Shown here: piece by piece, positions 9,123-19,521 of the stretch
Numbering within the stretch: position 1 is the first letter of the stretch
Layout of the letters: each line of letters opens with the position of its first letter
Origin: an uncultured Prevotella sp.
GTDB taxonomy: Bacteria; Bacteroidota; Bacteroidia; Bacteroidales; Bacteroidaceae
Assembly: GCF_946404925.1 (NCBI RefSeq)
Contig: NZ_CAMJFM010000003.1
Span: 1 to 64,000, forward strand
Length of the DNA stretch: 64,000 bases
Reading direction: 5' to 3'
Notes under the pieces: generated by a model
What the model saw: only the letters and a program-made list of their open reading frames with translations
Databases searched by the model: none
What the model was told of the DNA's origin: nothing
Program-made: the position numbers and the translations under genes

Positions 9123-10661
9123 ATGAAGAAACTATTAATCATGGCTTTGTTGGCATTATCACAAACCATGTGGGCAGATGGTATCAGCGTACTGGGTTTC
9201 AGACTTCTGGAAACCGACCTGACAGCAAACACCCGAGGCACTGAGAAACGCGACCAAAACGGTGACAGAGCAGCACTTATCAAGATTGTTACTCCTGAGA
9301 GAGGATTCCTTTTTAATGGAGGTTCACTAGGTATAGTTGGTACAGAGGAGAAGGCTGGAGAGATATGGCTCTATGTACCGCCACGCGCCCAGAAACTAAC
9401 CATCACCCATCAGGTGTTTGGCGTGCTGCGCGACTACTATTACCCGACGTCAATCCAAGGCGGACGAACCTACGAGATGCTGCTCGACATTGGTACAGGC
9501 CGATACGTTACTATCACTACATCGCAGGCAAAGAGCGATGTGACGGTTGATGGTGAATATCTGGGCAAGTCGCCTATTTATAACAAGTATATGACCTATG
9601 GACGTCATACGGTGTTTGCCCAGAACGATGTCTATGAGGGTGCCGACACCATTATAGTTGCTACAACCGATGCCAAAGAAACAAAGGTGGCTAATATACA
9701 GATGCAGAATATGAGCGACCAGTTTGGCGAGGTGTATGTGAATGTTGACGACAATGCCGAAATATGGTACAACGGTCGCCAGGTAGGCACAGGCAGTTGG
9801 TTTACTCAGCTTCGTAAGGGGGCGTATACAGTGGAGACCCGCAAGGTTAACTGCGATCCGGTAAAGACCAACTTTACTGTTCAGGGAAAGGTATTTAATC
9901 GTATTCAAGCCAATGCACCGTCACCGCATATAGGTTTGCTAAACGTTTATACCCGTCCACGCAATGTAAAGGCTCTACTGAACGGAGCCAATTCTATCGA
10001 CCTGACCACACTGGTAGGTCTGCCAATTGGTACATACCAGGTGGATATCTATAAGCAGGGCTATTTTAGCGAAACCCGCGAGTACACCATTGAACACAAT
10101 AGGACAACTACCGATACCGTGAATTTACAGAAGATAGAATATATTAAGGACTTTGCATTCTACTTCGGTGCAGGTTATACCTATCGCCAGATGGGCGGAG
10201 TTTACGCAACGGTTGGTTGTATACTCTTGAACTTCGACTTGCAGGCCAGCTATACCTTAGGTCTGCATTCGTCCGACCCCGTAAGGTGGTATACCGCCGA
10301 TGGTAACTACTCTTACATGAGCAGTGTTACCTATAAGCGTTCTACATTAGCAGCCAAACTGGGTTATCAGATACGACTAAGCGAGCGACTGGGCTTAACC
10401 CCGCAGGTTGGTTTTTATCTTGAGCAGTTAACAGGTACGGTTGCCGATGGTACCAATCTCTACGGCGACAAATGCTATGCCAATAGTGCTTCGGCAGGTG
10501 CTAAGTTCGTTTATGCTCCTCTTAGAAACTTCCAACTCTTTGTTACGCCCGAATATGCTTTCGGCCTTCAAAAGGATCAGGAGTTCAACCGAATAGAAGC
10601 CGCCAGCGACATCGCAGCAGGCGGATTCATGATTACTGCTGGTATGGCATTAAGTTTCTGA
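9123..10661 (+). CDS. Secreted PEGA-domain protein with beta-barrel-like C-terminus
   Basis: This 512-residue protein has a cleavable signal peptide (MKKLLIMALLALSQTMWA, then DG). Residues about 125-170 form a PEGA-type beta domain (TVDGEYLGKSPIYNKYMTYG). Two related modules follow at about 200-260 (WYNGRQVGTGSWFTQLRKGA) and 275-340 (LLNGANSIDLTT). From about 350 to the end there are alternating aromatic beta strands (FYFGAGYTYRQMGGVYATVG, AKLGYQIRLSERLGL) ending in ALSF, like a small outer-membrane barrel or barrel-like domain. PEGA domains are usual in envelope proteins. It is first in an operon with a BACON lipoprotein 28 bp downstream and two giant LRR proteins, so it may help anchor or display them (inference). 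Confidence 0.8.
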   Translation: MKKLLIMALLALSQTMWADGISVLGFRLLETDLTANTRGTEKRDQNGDRAALIKIVTPERGFLFNGGSLGIVGTEEKAGEIWLYVPPRAQKLTITHQVFGVLRDYYYPTSIQGGRTYEMLLDIGTGRYVTITTSQAKSDVTVDGEYLGKSPIYNKYMTYGRHTVFAQNDVYEGADTIIVATTDAKETKVANIQMQNMSDQFGEVYVNVDDNAEIWYNGRQVGTGSWFTQLRKGAYTVETRKVNCDPVKTNFTVQGKVFNRIQANAPSPHIGLLNVYTRPRNVKALLNGANSIDLTTLVGLPIGTYQVDIYKQGYFSETREYTIEHNRTTTDTVNLQKIEYIKDFAFYFGAGYTYRQMGGVYATVGCILLNFDLQASYTLGLHSSDPVRWYTADGNYSYMSSVTYKRSTLAAKLGYQIRLSERLGLTPQVGFYLEQLTGTVADGTNLYGDKCYANSASAGAKFVYAPLRNFQLFVTPEYAFGLQKDQEFNRIEAASDIAAGGFMITAGMALSF

Positions 10662-10689
10662 TTTTTCCCACATATATAATATATAAGGT

Positions 10690-12321
10690 ATGAAAACAAA
10701 GATATTCATTACGATATTGACCTCGCTTTCACTGATGGCTACTCTCACAAGTTGTGAGGGCAAATACGCCAACGAGGTTTTACCTGCCAAGGAAATGCTA
10801 AGAGTACTTGACGGCGTGATTGAAATTAAATCGGATGTTGAAGAGACTGTAGTTAACGTCACGGCCGACTGCCATTGGAAGGTAGACAGTCTAGATACCG
10901 GCGATTTCGGTAGCAGCCTCACCTTACAGCCACGCGAGGGCGTTGGCGATGGCGTACTTGTAATCGGCAACGACCAGAACACCACCAATGCCGATCGCAC
11001 AGCACTTATCGTACTGGTTTCTGATGGCGGCCTGCGCCAGAAGGTATTAATCCGCCAGACGGGAAAGGGTGACGGTATCAATCTGTCGCGTGGATCGTTC
11101 ACATTCGAGACAGAGCCTACAGAGGCACAGATGTTGACCATCAGCAGTAACACCAAGTGGAAGATTGTTACGCCCGAAGGTGTAAACTGGATAACGCTCG
11201 ACCAGACCAGTGGCGAAAGCGGCGAGACAACGGTTCAGATCAAAGCCGCCCCGGCCTCTACCGATGCCATTCGCTCCACATCTTTGGCTGTGCAGTATGG
11301 CGAAGCCTATGATAAGGTAACTGAATTCACCGTTTCGCAGGCCGGTCTTACTAATCTTTACCTCGAAACCGTCGAGAGTGTTGGCAGTTTCGAGTCGGAT
11401 GGAGGTGATATGGTGGTTCACGTAGAGAGTAACGCCCAGTGGTTTGCGTTCATACCTTCATCGATAACATGGTTGCACTTCGATACCAACCTCGACTCGC
11501 TGACGGCCGAAGGCACAGCCTCGCGCATTGGCAATGGCGAGTTACATATCAAGTGCGATGATAATCCCACCAATCGCGACCGTACCACGGGTGTAGTGAT
11601 TGTGGCCGGAAGCCGTAATCCCAAGCAGATTGTGGTTACCATGGAACAGATCAGGAACGGTTCTATCTTGCCATTGCAGACCTCGGTTAGCCTTAGCAGT
11701 CTGAGTGTATCGCGCGATGCAGCCAACTTCCTCTTAAATGTTGTTTCCGAAGAGATTGTTGGCGACTTCGGACTCGTTTATAGCACCAGGACTAATCCTA
11801 CAGTAACCAGTGCCACAAAGGTTGTTGTTGGCAGTGGTGGATTGTCGTCGGCCATGTCGCATAAGATAGAGGGTCTTGAGCCCAATACCACCTACTACGT
11901 ACGCGCCTTTGTAGAGAAGAAATCTACTGGTGAAACGCTCTATAGCGACGAGATGACCATCACCACTCTGGCTAACTCAGCTATGATAGGCCAAGTAACT
12001 TCGCTATACGTAGGCGATACCTATGCCGACATGCGATTCAGCTATGTTGCCGACGAAGAGATTATCGATTGTGGCTTTATATATAGCGGTACTAACGAAA
12101 CGCCAACTCGCGAACAGGACACGATGGTTGCCATTGGTCATAGCGGCATGGGCGGAAATGTGATGACTACCATTGCTAATCTCGAGAAGAAGACCACCTA
12201 TTATATCCGTGGTTATTTGTTAACTAAAGAGGGCATTATCTATAGTCCTAATGTGGTAACTATCACTACTTCTTCAGGCAAAGAGCCTGGCGAGAGCAGT
12301 AACCCCGATCCTCAGTTTTAA
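10690..12321 (+). CDS. BACON-domain lipoprotein with fibronectin-III-like repeats
   Basis: This 543-residue protein starts with a lipoprotein signal ending TLTSC (Cys22). Three BACON-like beta-sandwich domains occupy about 40-125, 130-215 and 230-320. They are recognised by the ITADCHWKV, SSNTKWKI..VNWITLDQTSG and ESNAQWFAFIPSSITWL patterns. Two fibronectin-III-like units follow at about 330-430 and 440-530 (GLVYSTRTNPT, TTYYVRAFVEKKSTGETLYS). BACON domains in Bacteroidota are linked to carbohydrate or mucin binding, and here probably act as surface spacers or adhesion units. It lies 28 bp after the PEGA gene and 15 bp before the first giant LRR gene, so co-transcription is likely. Confidence 0.85.
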   Translation: MKTKIFITILTSLSLMATLTSCEGKYANEVLPAKEMLRVLDGVIEIKSDVEETVVNVTADCHWKVDSLDTGDFGSSLTLQPREGVGDGVLVIGNDQNTTNADRTALIVLVSDGGLRQKVLIRQTGKGDGINLSRGSFTFETEPTEAQMLTISSNTKWKIVTPEGVNWITLDQTSGESGETTVQIKAAPASTDAIRSTSLAVQYGEAYDKVTEFTVSQAGLTNLYLETVESVGSFESDGGDMVVHVESNAQWFAFIPSSITWLHFDTNLDSLTAEGTASRIGNGELHIKCDDNPTNRDRTTGVVIVAGSRNPKQIVVTMEQIRNGSILPLQTSVSLSSLSVSRDAANFLLNVVSEEIVGDFGLVYSTRTNPTVTSATKVVVGSGGLSSAMSHKIEGLEPNTTYYVRAFVEKKSTGETLYSDEMTITTLANSAMIGQVTSLYVGDTYADMRFSYVADEEIIDCGFIYSGTNETPTREQDTMVAIGHSGMGGNVMTTIANLEKKTTYYIRGYLLTKEGIIYSPNVVTITTSSGKEPGESSNPDPQF

Positions 12322-12336
12322 TTAAACTGTAAGAAC

Positions 12337-15300
12337 ATGAAAAAACATATATTTATGAGGCTGATAACCCTTGTGGTGTTGCTTTCGGCAACACTGCAAG
12401 CGGCAGCGCAGGAACCCTATGCCGTTTTGAGCGAAGGGAACACGAAGCTGACGTTTTATTACGATGACCAAAAAGAAAACCGTGGTGGTATGAGTGTTGG
12501 ACCATTTGTTAGCTATGATGATCAGTCATGGTTCAGCGTCAGAAAAAGTATTACATCGGTTGTTTTTGACGATTCGTTTGCAAATTGTACTTCTTTAACA
12601 AGTACTGCTTATTGGTTCTATGGTTGTAGGAATCTGACCAGCATTACAGGAATGAAGAGCCTCAAAACAGATGAAGTGACGAATATGTATAGCATGTTTG
12701 AGCAATGTGGTAGTTTAACAAGCCTTGATTTGAGTAACTTCAATACCGCCAAGGTAACGGATATGATCAATATGTTCGGTGGTTGTTTTGGTTTAACAAG
12801 CCTTGATTTGAGTAACTTCAACACAGCCAACGTAACTGAGATGGGATCTATGTTCTCTAGTTGTTCTGGTTTAACAAGCCTTGATTTGAGCAACTTTGAT
12901 ACAGGCAAAGTAACGAATATGCGTGGCATGTTCTCTGGTTGTGATGGTTTAACAAGCCTTAATTTGAGCAACTTCAATACAATCAACGTAACGTATATGG
13001 AAAGTATGTTCTCAGGTTGTTCTGGTTTGACAAGCCTTGATTTGAGCAACTTTAAGAACACCAACGTGGCGGATATGAGTGAGATGTTTCGTGACTGTTC
13101 TGGTTTAACAAGCCTTGATTTGGGCAAATTTAACACCGACAACGTAATAGACATGTCAGGTATGTTTTATGGTTGTTCTAGCCTGACGAGTCTCAATTTG
13201 AGCAACTTCAACACCGCCAATGTGACGGATATGGGATCCGTGTTCCGTAATTGTTCTGGTTTAACGAGCCTTGATTTGAGCAACTTCAATACTGCCAATG
13301 TGACGGACATGTACTTCATGTTCCGAGGGTGTTCTGGTTTAACAACGATTTATGTTGGTGGCGACTGGAAAACAGATAAAGTTACAAGCGGAGCCGATAT
13401 GTTTAAAGAATGTACCAAACTTGTTGGAGGTGCAGGTACAGTATTTGACACTGACCATACTGACTATACTTACGCCCACATCGATGGCGGTAGTACAAAT
13501 CCAGGTTACTTTACTGATATAGCTGTTAATAATGAGGCCTATGCCGTTTTGAGCGATGAGAACACGAAGCTGACATTTTATTACGATTACAAAAAAGACA
13601 AACGTGGTGGCCTGAGTGTCGGCCCATTTAATGATTCTAATGCTCAATCATGGCGCAGTGCTAGAGGAGGTATTACATCTGTCGTTTTTGATGAATCATT
13701 TGAGAACTGCACTTCATTAACAAGTACGGCCTATTGGTTCTATGATTGTAGTAAGTTGACCAGTATAACAGGTATAGAGTACCTTAATACTGACAATGTA
13801 ACGAACATGAATAGTATGTTCTATCGTTGTACCAACCTGACGAGCCTTGACGTGAGTCATTTCAAAACAAGCAATGTGACGAACATGAGCTTTATGTTCT
13901 TTAACTGTACACATCTGCCAACCCTTGATGTGAGTGGTTTCAATACGGCCAGTGTGAAAAACATAAGTGGCATGTTCTATAATTGTTCAGGTCTGGAGGA
14001 ACTTGACGTGAGTGGCTTCATTACTACCAATGTGACAGACATGAGTTATATGTTCAGAGACTGTAGAAAACTGACAACCCTTGCTGTGAGTGGCTTCAAT
14101 ACTGCCAATGTGAAGAACATGAGCGGCATGTTTTATTGGTGTTCAGGTTTGACAAGCCTTGATGTGAGCCAATTCGATACAGACAATGTGACGAACATAA
14201 AAAGCATGTTCAATGGCTGCTCCAGTCTAACAAACCTTGACATAAGTAGCATCAATACGACCAAAGTGTCGGACCTTAGCGAGATGTTCCAAGGTTGTTT
14301 AGGACTGACAAGTCTTGACGTGAGCGGATTCAATACAGACAATGTGACGAACATGAGTAATATGTTCAGATCTTGTTCTAGTTTGACGAGTCTGAGCTTG
14401 GGCAACAATTTCAATACAGCCAGTGTGTCAACCATGGAGAATATGTTCTATGGCTGTTCTAAACTAACGAGCATTGACTTGAGTAACTTTGCTACAAGTA
14501 GTGTGACGAACATGGGCGGTATGTTCTCTGGCTGTTCTGGACTAACAAGTCTTAATATGAGCAGTTTTAATACGGCCAATGTAGCAGTTATGAGTGAGAT
14601 GTTTAAAGGCTGTTCCAGCCTGACGAGCCTTGACGTGAGTGGTTTCAATACAGATAATGTAGAGACCATGTATTGGATGTTTGGCAACTGTTATGGACTA
14701 ACGAGCCTTGACTTGAGTAGCTTCAATACAGCAAAAGTGACGGAAATGCCTTCTATGTTCAGTGGCTGTTCTAAACTGACAACCATTTATGTAGATGACG
14801 GCTGGAACACCGATGCTGTCGAGACAAGTACCAACATGTTTGAGAACTGTACGAACCTCGTTGGTGGAGCTGGAACAACCTATGATGCGGAGTATAAAGA
14901 TAAAGAATATGCCCGCATCGATGGTGGCAAAGATAATCGTGGCTATTTGACAGATATCGCAGACAAAGACAAGGTCCCAGAGCCCTATGCAGTGCTAAGC
15001 GAAGACAACACTGTGCTCACCTTCTTCTACGACAAGTTCAAAGAAGGAAGGGGTGGCATGGATGTCCAGGGATTTGGTGGATATAGTGGACGAGGTTGGA
15101 ATGACGCAGCTTCGACTATTACATCTGTTGTCTTTGACGAATTATTTGCCAACTGCACTACATTGACAAGTACAGCCAATTGGTTCTTTAATTGTTCAAA
15201 CCTGTTATCATTCACAGGTCTTGAGAATCTTAAGACTGACAACGTAAATAACATGACTCAAATGTTCTATAAATGCTCAAGTTTAACGAGCCTTGATGTG

Positions 15301-18300
15301 AGTCATTTCAACACCAGCAATGTAAATGGAATGCACTTGATGTTTGGTAATTGCTCAGGCCTCACAAGTATATCTTTTGGCGAAGATGATTTCAACACGT
15401 CTAGTGTAAAAGACATGTCTTACATGTTCTCTGGTTGCTCTAGTCTTACGGGACTTGACATGAGTCATTTCAATACAGGCCAAGTCACAGATATGTCCAA
15501 GATGTTCCTAATGTGTACAGCTTTAACAAACCTTGACTTAAGCAGTTTCAACACGTCAAATGTGACGGACATGAGCGAAATGTTCGAGTTTTGTTCCAGT
15601 CTGACAAGCATTGATTTGAGCACCTTCAATACAGAGAAAGTAACAAGCATCTACAGGATGTTTGATGGTTGTGCAGCTTTAACAAGTCTTGACTTGGGCA
15701 GCTTCAACACTTCCAAAGTTACAAACATGTATGCAATATTTAGAGATTGCTCAAATCTGAAAACTATCTATGTAGGTGACAACTGGACTACTTCAGCTGT
15801 AACAAGTAGCCAATATGACCAGTTTGATTCTTGCATTAAACTTGTTGGAGGAAAAGGAACAGCTTATAAAGAAGAGCATAAAGATTTAGAATATGCCCGC
15901 ATCGATGGTGGTCCAGAAAGCTCTACTCCGGGTTATTTGACAGATATTGCAGATAAGCCTGTACCATACGCCGTGCTGAGTGATGATAACACTGTACTAA
16001 CATTCTACTTTGATAATCAGAGAAGTACTCATGATGGTGTAATGGATATTGGACCGTTTAACAATTATACTGACCGAGGTTGGGATGCTTATGCCTCAAC
16101 TATCAAATCTGTAGTGTTCCATGATTCATTTGCCGACTGCACCTCTATAACAAGTACAGCCAATTGGTTCTACAATTGTTCAAACTTATTATCATTTACA
16201 GGAATCGAGAATCTCAAGACGGGCAAAGTAACAGACATGAGTGAAATGTTCTATGAATGTTCAAAACTTACAAGTCTTGATCTTAGCAATTTCCAAACGA
16301 GCAATGTAACGAAAATGTTAAGAATGTTTTATGAATGCTCTAGTTTGGAAACCATCTATGTAAGTACTGGATGGACTACTGAATCTTTATCTAGCAATCA
16401 AGTGATGTTCAAAAACTGCACTAAACTTGTTGGTGGAGCTGGTACAACTTTCTCCTCATATCGTACAGAAGCGGCCAATGCACGAATAGATGGTGGAACA
16501 GATAATCCCGGCTACCTGACTGATATTAGTTCTCGAAGTGCATACGCTGTATTGGCCGATGATAATACCGTTCTGACTTTCTACTACGACGGTCTTAAAG
16601 ATGTTCGCGAAGGATTAAGTATTGGCCCATTTGATTCATACCCAAACCATCAATCTTGGTATGACCAAAGGGAAAGTATTACGCAAGTTGTTTTCACTTC
16701 TTCTTTTGCCGATTACACCGATTTAACTAGTACGGCTTACTGGTTTTATGAATGCTCAAACCTTACATCAATTATTGACATCAAAAATCTTAAGACGGAC
16801 AATGTGAAGAATATGGAATATATGTTCGAAAGTTGTTCTAGTCTTCCCATCCTTGATGTCAGTGGATTTAATACAGGAAAAGTAGAGAATATGAGATGTT
16901 TGTTCTCTCGTTGCGAAAGCCTGAATAGTCTTGATGTAAGCAGTTTCAATACTGCCAATGTTACGAATATGTCTGGCATGTTCTTAAATTGTGAGAGTCT
17001 TACAAGCCTTAATTTGAACGGATTCAACACAGCCAATGTGACGGATATGAGCTCCATGTTCCATTATTGTACTCATCTTACCAGCATTGACGTGAGTGGG
17101 TTCAACACCGTCAATGTAAAGTCTATGAGAACAATGTTCCAACAGTGTTATAATCTTACAAACCTTGATGTAAGCGGTTTCAATACAGCCAATGTAACAG
17201 ACATGTGTAGCATGTTCAATATATGTCAAAATCTGACCAACCTTGATGTAAGCAGTTTTAATACAGCCAATGTGAAAAACATGTCGGGTATGTTCGGTAG
17301 TTGTAAGGGCCTTACAAGTCTTGATGTTAGTCACTTCAATACAAGTAAAGTGACGAGCATGGAGAGAATGTTCATTGGTTGTTCTAGTTTAAATAGTCTT
17401 GATTTGAGCAATTTCATGACAAACAATGTTGAGGACATGAGCATTATGTTCAATAATTGTTCCTGCTTAGCAACCATTTATGTAAGTAGCCTATGGAATA
17501 CCGAGGCTGTAACGAAAAGCACAGACATGTTCTCTGGTTGCAACGGCCTTGTAGGTGGAGCAGGTACAACTTACGAGGATGCCCAAATTATGGATGTAAG
17601 TTATGCCCACATAGATGGTGGTTCGGCTGATCCTGGATACTTTACCCAAGGTACCGAACCTGAGCCTTACGCTGTATTGACGGATAATAATGACGACGTT
17701 ACTATTGATGAAACTACAGTAAAGGGAAAAACGCTTACCTTCTACTACGATCTTATGAAAACTGATAGAGGTGGTTTGGATATAGGACCATTCAGTGGAT
17801 ATCCTAATTGGCAGTCATGGTATGAAGCCAGAGAGAATATCACAAAGGTTATTTTCGATGAATCATTTGCATATTACACTTCATTAAAAAGTACGGCATA
17901 TTGGTTTTATAGATGTAACAATCTGAACAATATTACTGGCATGGAGTACCTCAATACTGAAAACGTAACTGACATGACATGGATGTTCTACGTTTGCTCT
18001 AGTCTTACAAGTCTAGATTTGAGCAACTTCAAGACAGACAACGCAACTAAAATGAACGGATTGTTCGGCCATTGCACAGGGCTTACCAGTCTTGATGTAA
18101 GCAAATTTAAGACCGATAACGTGACAACGATGGAAGACATGTTCTACAATTGTGCAGGGCTTTCTAGTCTTGATGTAAGCAATTTCAATACCGACAACGT
18201 GACTAATATGGAATACATGTTCTGCGATTGCTCCAGTCTTACAAATCTTAATTTAAGTAACTTAAATACTAGCAACGTAACCAATATGACGCGTATGTTC

Positions 18301-19521
18301 TTTGGTTGTTCCAGCCTAACGAGTCTTGATGTGAGCAGATTGGATACTAGAAACGTGCAGAATATGTATGGTATGTTCTCAGATTGTTCTGCTCTGACAA
18401 ACCTTGATGTAAGTAACTTCAAGACTGAGAACGTGACGGATATGTCATTTATGTTCGACGAATGTTCTGGTCTGACAAGCCTTGATATAACAAACTTCAA
18501 TACCACTAGTGTGACGCAAATGAGTGGAATGTTCCAAGGATGTTCTCACCTTACAAGTCTTGATCTGAGCAAATTAAAGACTGACAAGGTAACACAGATG
18601 ACATATATGTTCGATGGCTGTTCAGATCTAAAGACTATTTACGTTGATCGCAACTGGAGCATTGAAGCAGTGAGTTACGGAGGAGAGATGTTCCGAAATT
18701 GTACAAGCATTGAAGGCGGAGCAGGTACTCCATTTGATCCAAGCCATACAAACGAAGAGTATGCACGCATCGATGACCCAGATAATGGAAAGCCAGGTTA
18801 CTTCACCGGTATTGGGAAGCTGGGCGATATGGACGGAGATGGAAAAGTGACTATTGCAGATGCGGAGGCTCTGGTTAGCTATATCTTAGGTACATATCCA
18901 GGTACAATCAATAAAAATCTGGTTGATCTGAATAACGACGGCGAAATAGACATCTTTGATGTAACGTTGCTGGTAAACATGGTACTCGAAGATGACACCA
19001 ATGATCCGAACGGCAGCAGAGCCTTTAGTCGTGGCGATAACAGCCAAGAAGAGATGATCAGACTGAAGGCTGAAGCTAACAACGTCTACCTGAGTATTGA
19101 CGAGGCTGAGCAATTCACGGCCTTCCAATTCGACATAACGTTGCCAGAGGGTGTTGAACTTACTGGCGTAAAATTGGCTGAAAGCACAACTGATCACATG
19201 TTGAAGTTTGTTAAGCACAGAGGTAACAGGTATCGCGTAGTCGGACTATCGTTTACCAACGAATTGCTGGCAACTTCCGATGGTAAGTTGATTATGCTTC
19301 AGGTTTCTAACGCAGTTAGTGAAAACGATGTAAGTATAGACAACGTGCTCTTTGTGACACCTAGCAACAAGGTGGTTACACACATCGGCGGAATAGAATA
19401 TAACCAGCAGGCTGAGGATGACACAATCTACAACCTGAGCGGTCAGAAGCTGAATGTAAAGAGACAGCAACTGAGTAAGGGAGTTTACATTATTAACCAC
19501 AAAAAGGTGATAATTAAATAA
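12337..19521 (+). CDS. Giant DUF285/BspA-like LRR surface protein with dockerin-like and T9SS-like C-terminus
   Basis: This 2,394-residue protein has a signal peptide (LSATLQAAAQ). Six large blocks, each opening with a YAVLS..N..LTFYYD phrase, contain about 49 repeats of 26 residues by my count (9, 13, 7, 2, 9, 9), of the form LTSLDLSNFNTANVTDMxxMF. Most blocks close with IYV..W.T and YARIDGG..NPGYLTD. The DNA repeat unit is 78 bp. Residues about 2165-2225 are dockerin-like with two calcium-loop motifs (DMDGDGKVTIAD and DLNNDGEIDIFD). A cohesin-like beta domain follows (about 2240-2350). The C-terminus YNLSGQKL...GVYIINHKKVIIK is a typical Prevotella secretion/sorting tail. It is probably a cell-surface adhesin. 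The stop codon overlaps the next start by one base, so the pair is translationally coupled. Confidence 0.9.
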   Translation: MKKHIFMRLITLVVLLSATLQAAAQEPYAVLSEGNTKLTFYYDDQKENRGGMSVGPFVSYDDQSWFSVRKSITSVVFDDSFANCTSLTSTAYWFYGCRNLTSITGMKSLKTDEVTNMYSMFEQCGSLTSLDLSNFNTAKVTDMINMFGGCFGLTSLDLSNFNTANVTEMGSMFSSCSGLTSLDLSNFDTGKVTNMRGMFSGCDGLTSLNLSNFNTINVTYMESMFSGCSGLTSLDLSNFKNTNVADMSEMFRDCSGLTSLDLGKFNTDNVIDMSGMFYGCSSLTSLNLSNFNTANVTDMGSVFRNCSGLTSLDLSNFNTANVTDMYFMFRGCSGLTTIYVGGDWKTDKVTSGADMFKECTKLVGGAGTVFDTDHTDYTYAHIDGGSTNPGYFTDIAVNNEAYAVLSDENTKLTFYYDYKKDKRGGLSVGPFNDSNAQSWRSARGGITSVVFDESFENCTSLTSTAYWFYDCSKLTSITGIEYLNTDNVTNMNSMFYRCTNLTSLDVSHFKTSNVTNMSFMFFNCTHLPTLDVSGFNTASVKNISGMFYNCSGLEELDVSGFITTNVTDMSYMFRDCRKLTTLAVSGFNTANVKNMSGMFYWCSGLTSLDVSQFDTDNVTNIKSMFNGCSSLTNLDISSINTTKVSDLSEMFQGCLGLTSLDVSGFNTDNVTNMSNMFRSCSSLTSLSLGNNFNTASVSTMENMFYGCSKLTSIDLSNFATSSVTNMGGMFSGCSGLTSLNMSSFNTANVAVMSEMFKGCSSLTSLDVSGFNTDNVETMYWMFGNCYGLTSLDLSSFNTAKVTEMPSMFSGCSKLTTIYVDDGWNTDAVETSTNMFENCTNLVGGAGTTYDAEYKDKEYARIDGGKDNRGYLTDIADKDKVPEPYAVLSEDNTVLTFFYDKFKEGRGGMDVQGFGGYSGRGWNDAASTITSVVFDELFANCTTLTSTANWFFNCSNLLSFTGLENLKTDNVNNMTQMFYKCSSLTSLDVSHFNTSNVNGMHLMFGNCSGLTSISFGEDDFNTSSVKDMSYMFSGCSSLTGLDMSHFNTGQVTDMSKMFLMCTALTNLDLSSFNTSNVTDMSEMFEFCSSLTSIDLSTFNTEKVTSIYRMFDGCAALTSLDLGSFNTSKVTNMYAIFRDCSNLKTIYVGDNWTTSAVTSSQYDQFDSCIKLVGGKGTAYKEEHKDLEYARIDGGPESSTPGYLTDIADKPVPYAVLSDDNTVLTFYFDNQRSTHDGVMDIGPFNNYTDRGWDAYASTIKSVVFHDSFADCTSITSTANWFYNCSNLLSFTGIENLKTGKVTDMSEMFYECSKLTSLDLSNFQTSNVTKMLRMFYECSSLETIYVSTGWTTESLSSNQVMFKNCTKLVGGAGTTFSSYRTEAANARIDGGTDNPGYLTDISSRSAYAVLADDNTVLTFYYDGLKDVREGLSIGPFDSYPNHQSWYDQRESITQVVFTSSFADYTDLTSTAYWFYECSNLTSIIDIKNLKTDNVKNMEYMFESCSSLPILDVSGFNTGKVENMRCLFSRCESLNSLDVSSFNTANVTNMSGMFLNCESLTSLNLNGFNTANVTDMSSMFHYCTHLTSIDVSGFNTVNVKSMRTMFQQCYNLTNLDVSGFNTANVTDMCSMFNICQNLTNLDVSSFNTANVKNMSGMFGSCKGLTSLDVSHFNTSKVTSMERMFIGCSSLNSLDLSNFMTNNVEDMSIMFNNCSCLATIYVSSLWNTEAVTKSTDMFSGCNGLVGGAGTTYEDAQIMDVSYAHIDGGSADPGYFTQGTEPEPYAVLTDNNDDVTIDETTVKGKTLTFYYDLMKTDRGGLDIGPFSGYPNWQSWYEARENITKVIFDESFAYYTSLKSTAYWFYRCNNLNNITGMEYLNTENVTDMTWMFYVCSSLTSLDLSNFKTDNATKMNGLFGHCTGLTSLDVSKFKTDNVTTMEDMFYNCAGLSSLDVSNFNTDNVTNMEYMFCDCSSLTNLNLSNLNTSNVTNMTRMFFGCSSLTSLDVSRLDTRNVQNMYGMFSDCSALTNLDVSNFKTENVTDMSFMFDECSGLTSLDITNFNTTSVTQMSGMFQGCSHLTSLDLSKLKTDKVTQMTYMFDGCSDLKTIYVDRNWSIEAVSYGGEMFRNCTSIEGGAGTPFDPSHTNEEYARIDDPDNGKPGYFTGIGKLGDMDGDGKVTIADAEALVSYILGTYPGTINKNLVDLNNDGEIDIFDVTLLVNMVLEDDTNDPNGSRAFSRGDNSQEEMIRLKAEANNVYLSIDEAEQFTAFQFDITLPEGVELTGVKLAESTTDHMLKFVKHRGNRYRVVGLSFTNELLATSDGKLIMLQVSNAVSENDVSIDNVLFVTPSNKVVTHIGGIEYNQQAEDDTIYNLSGQKLNVKRQQLSKGVYIINHKKVIIK

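Noticed and set aside
12700..18700. Regular 78-bp repeats resembling a CRISPR-like array
   Set aside because: The repeats are coding, in one open frame, encode 26-residue LRR units, and vary in the way protein repeats do. No constant repeat with unique spacers and no cas gene is present.
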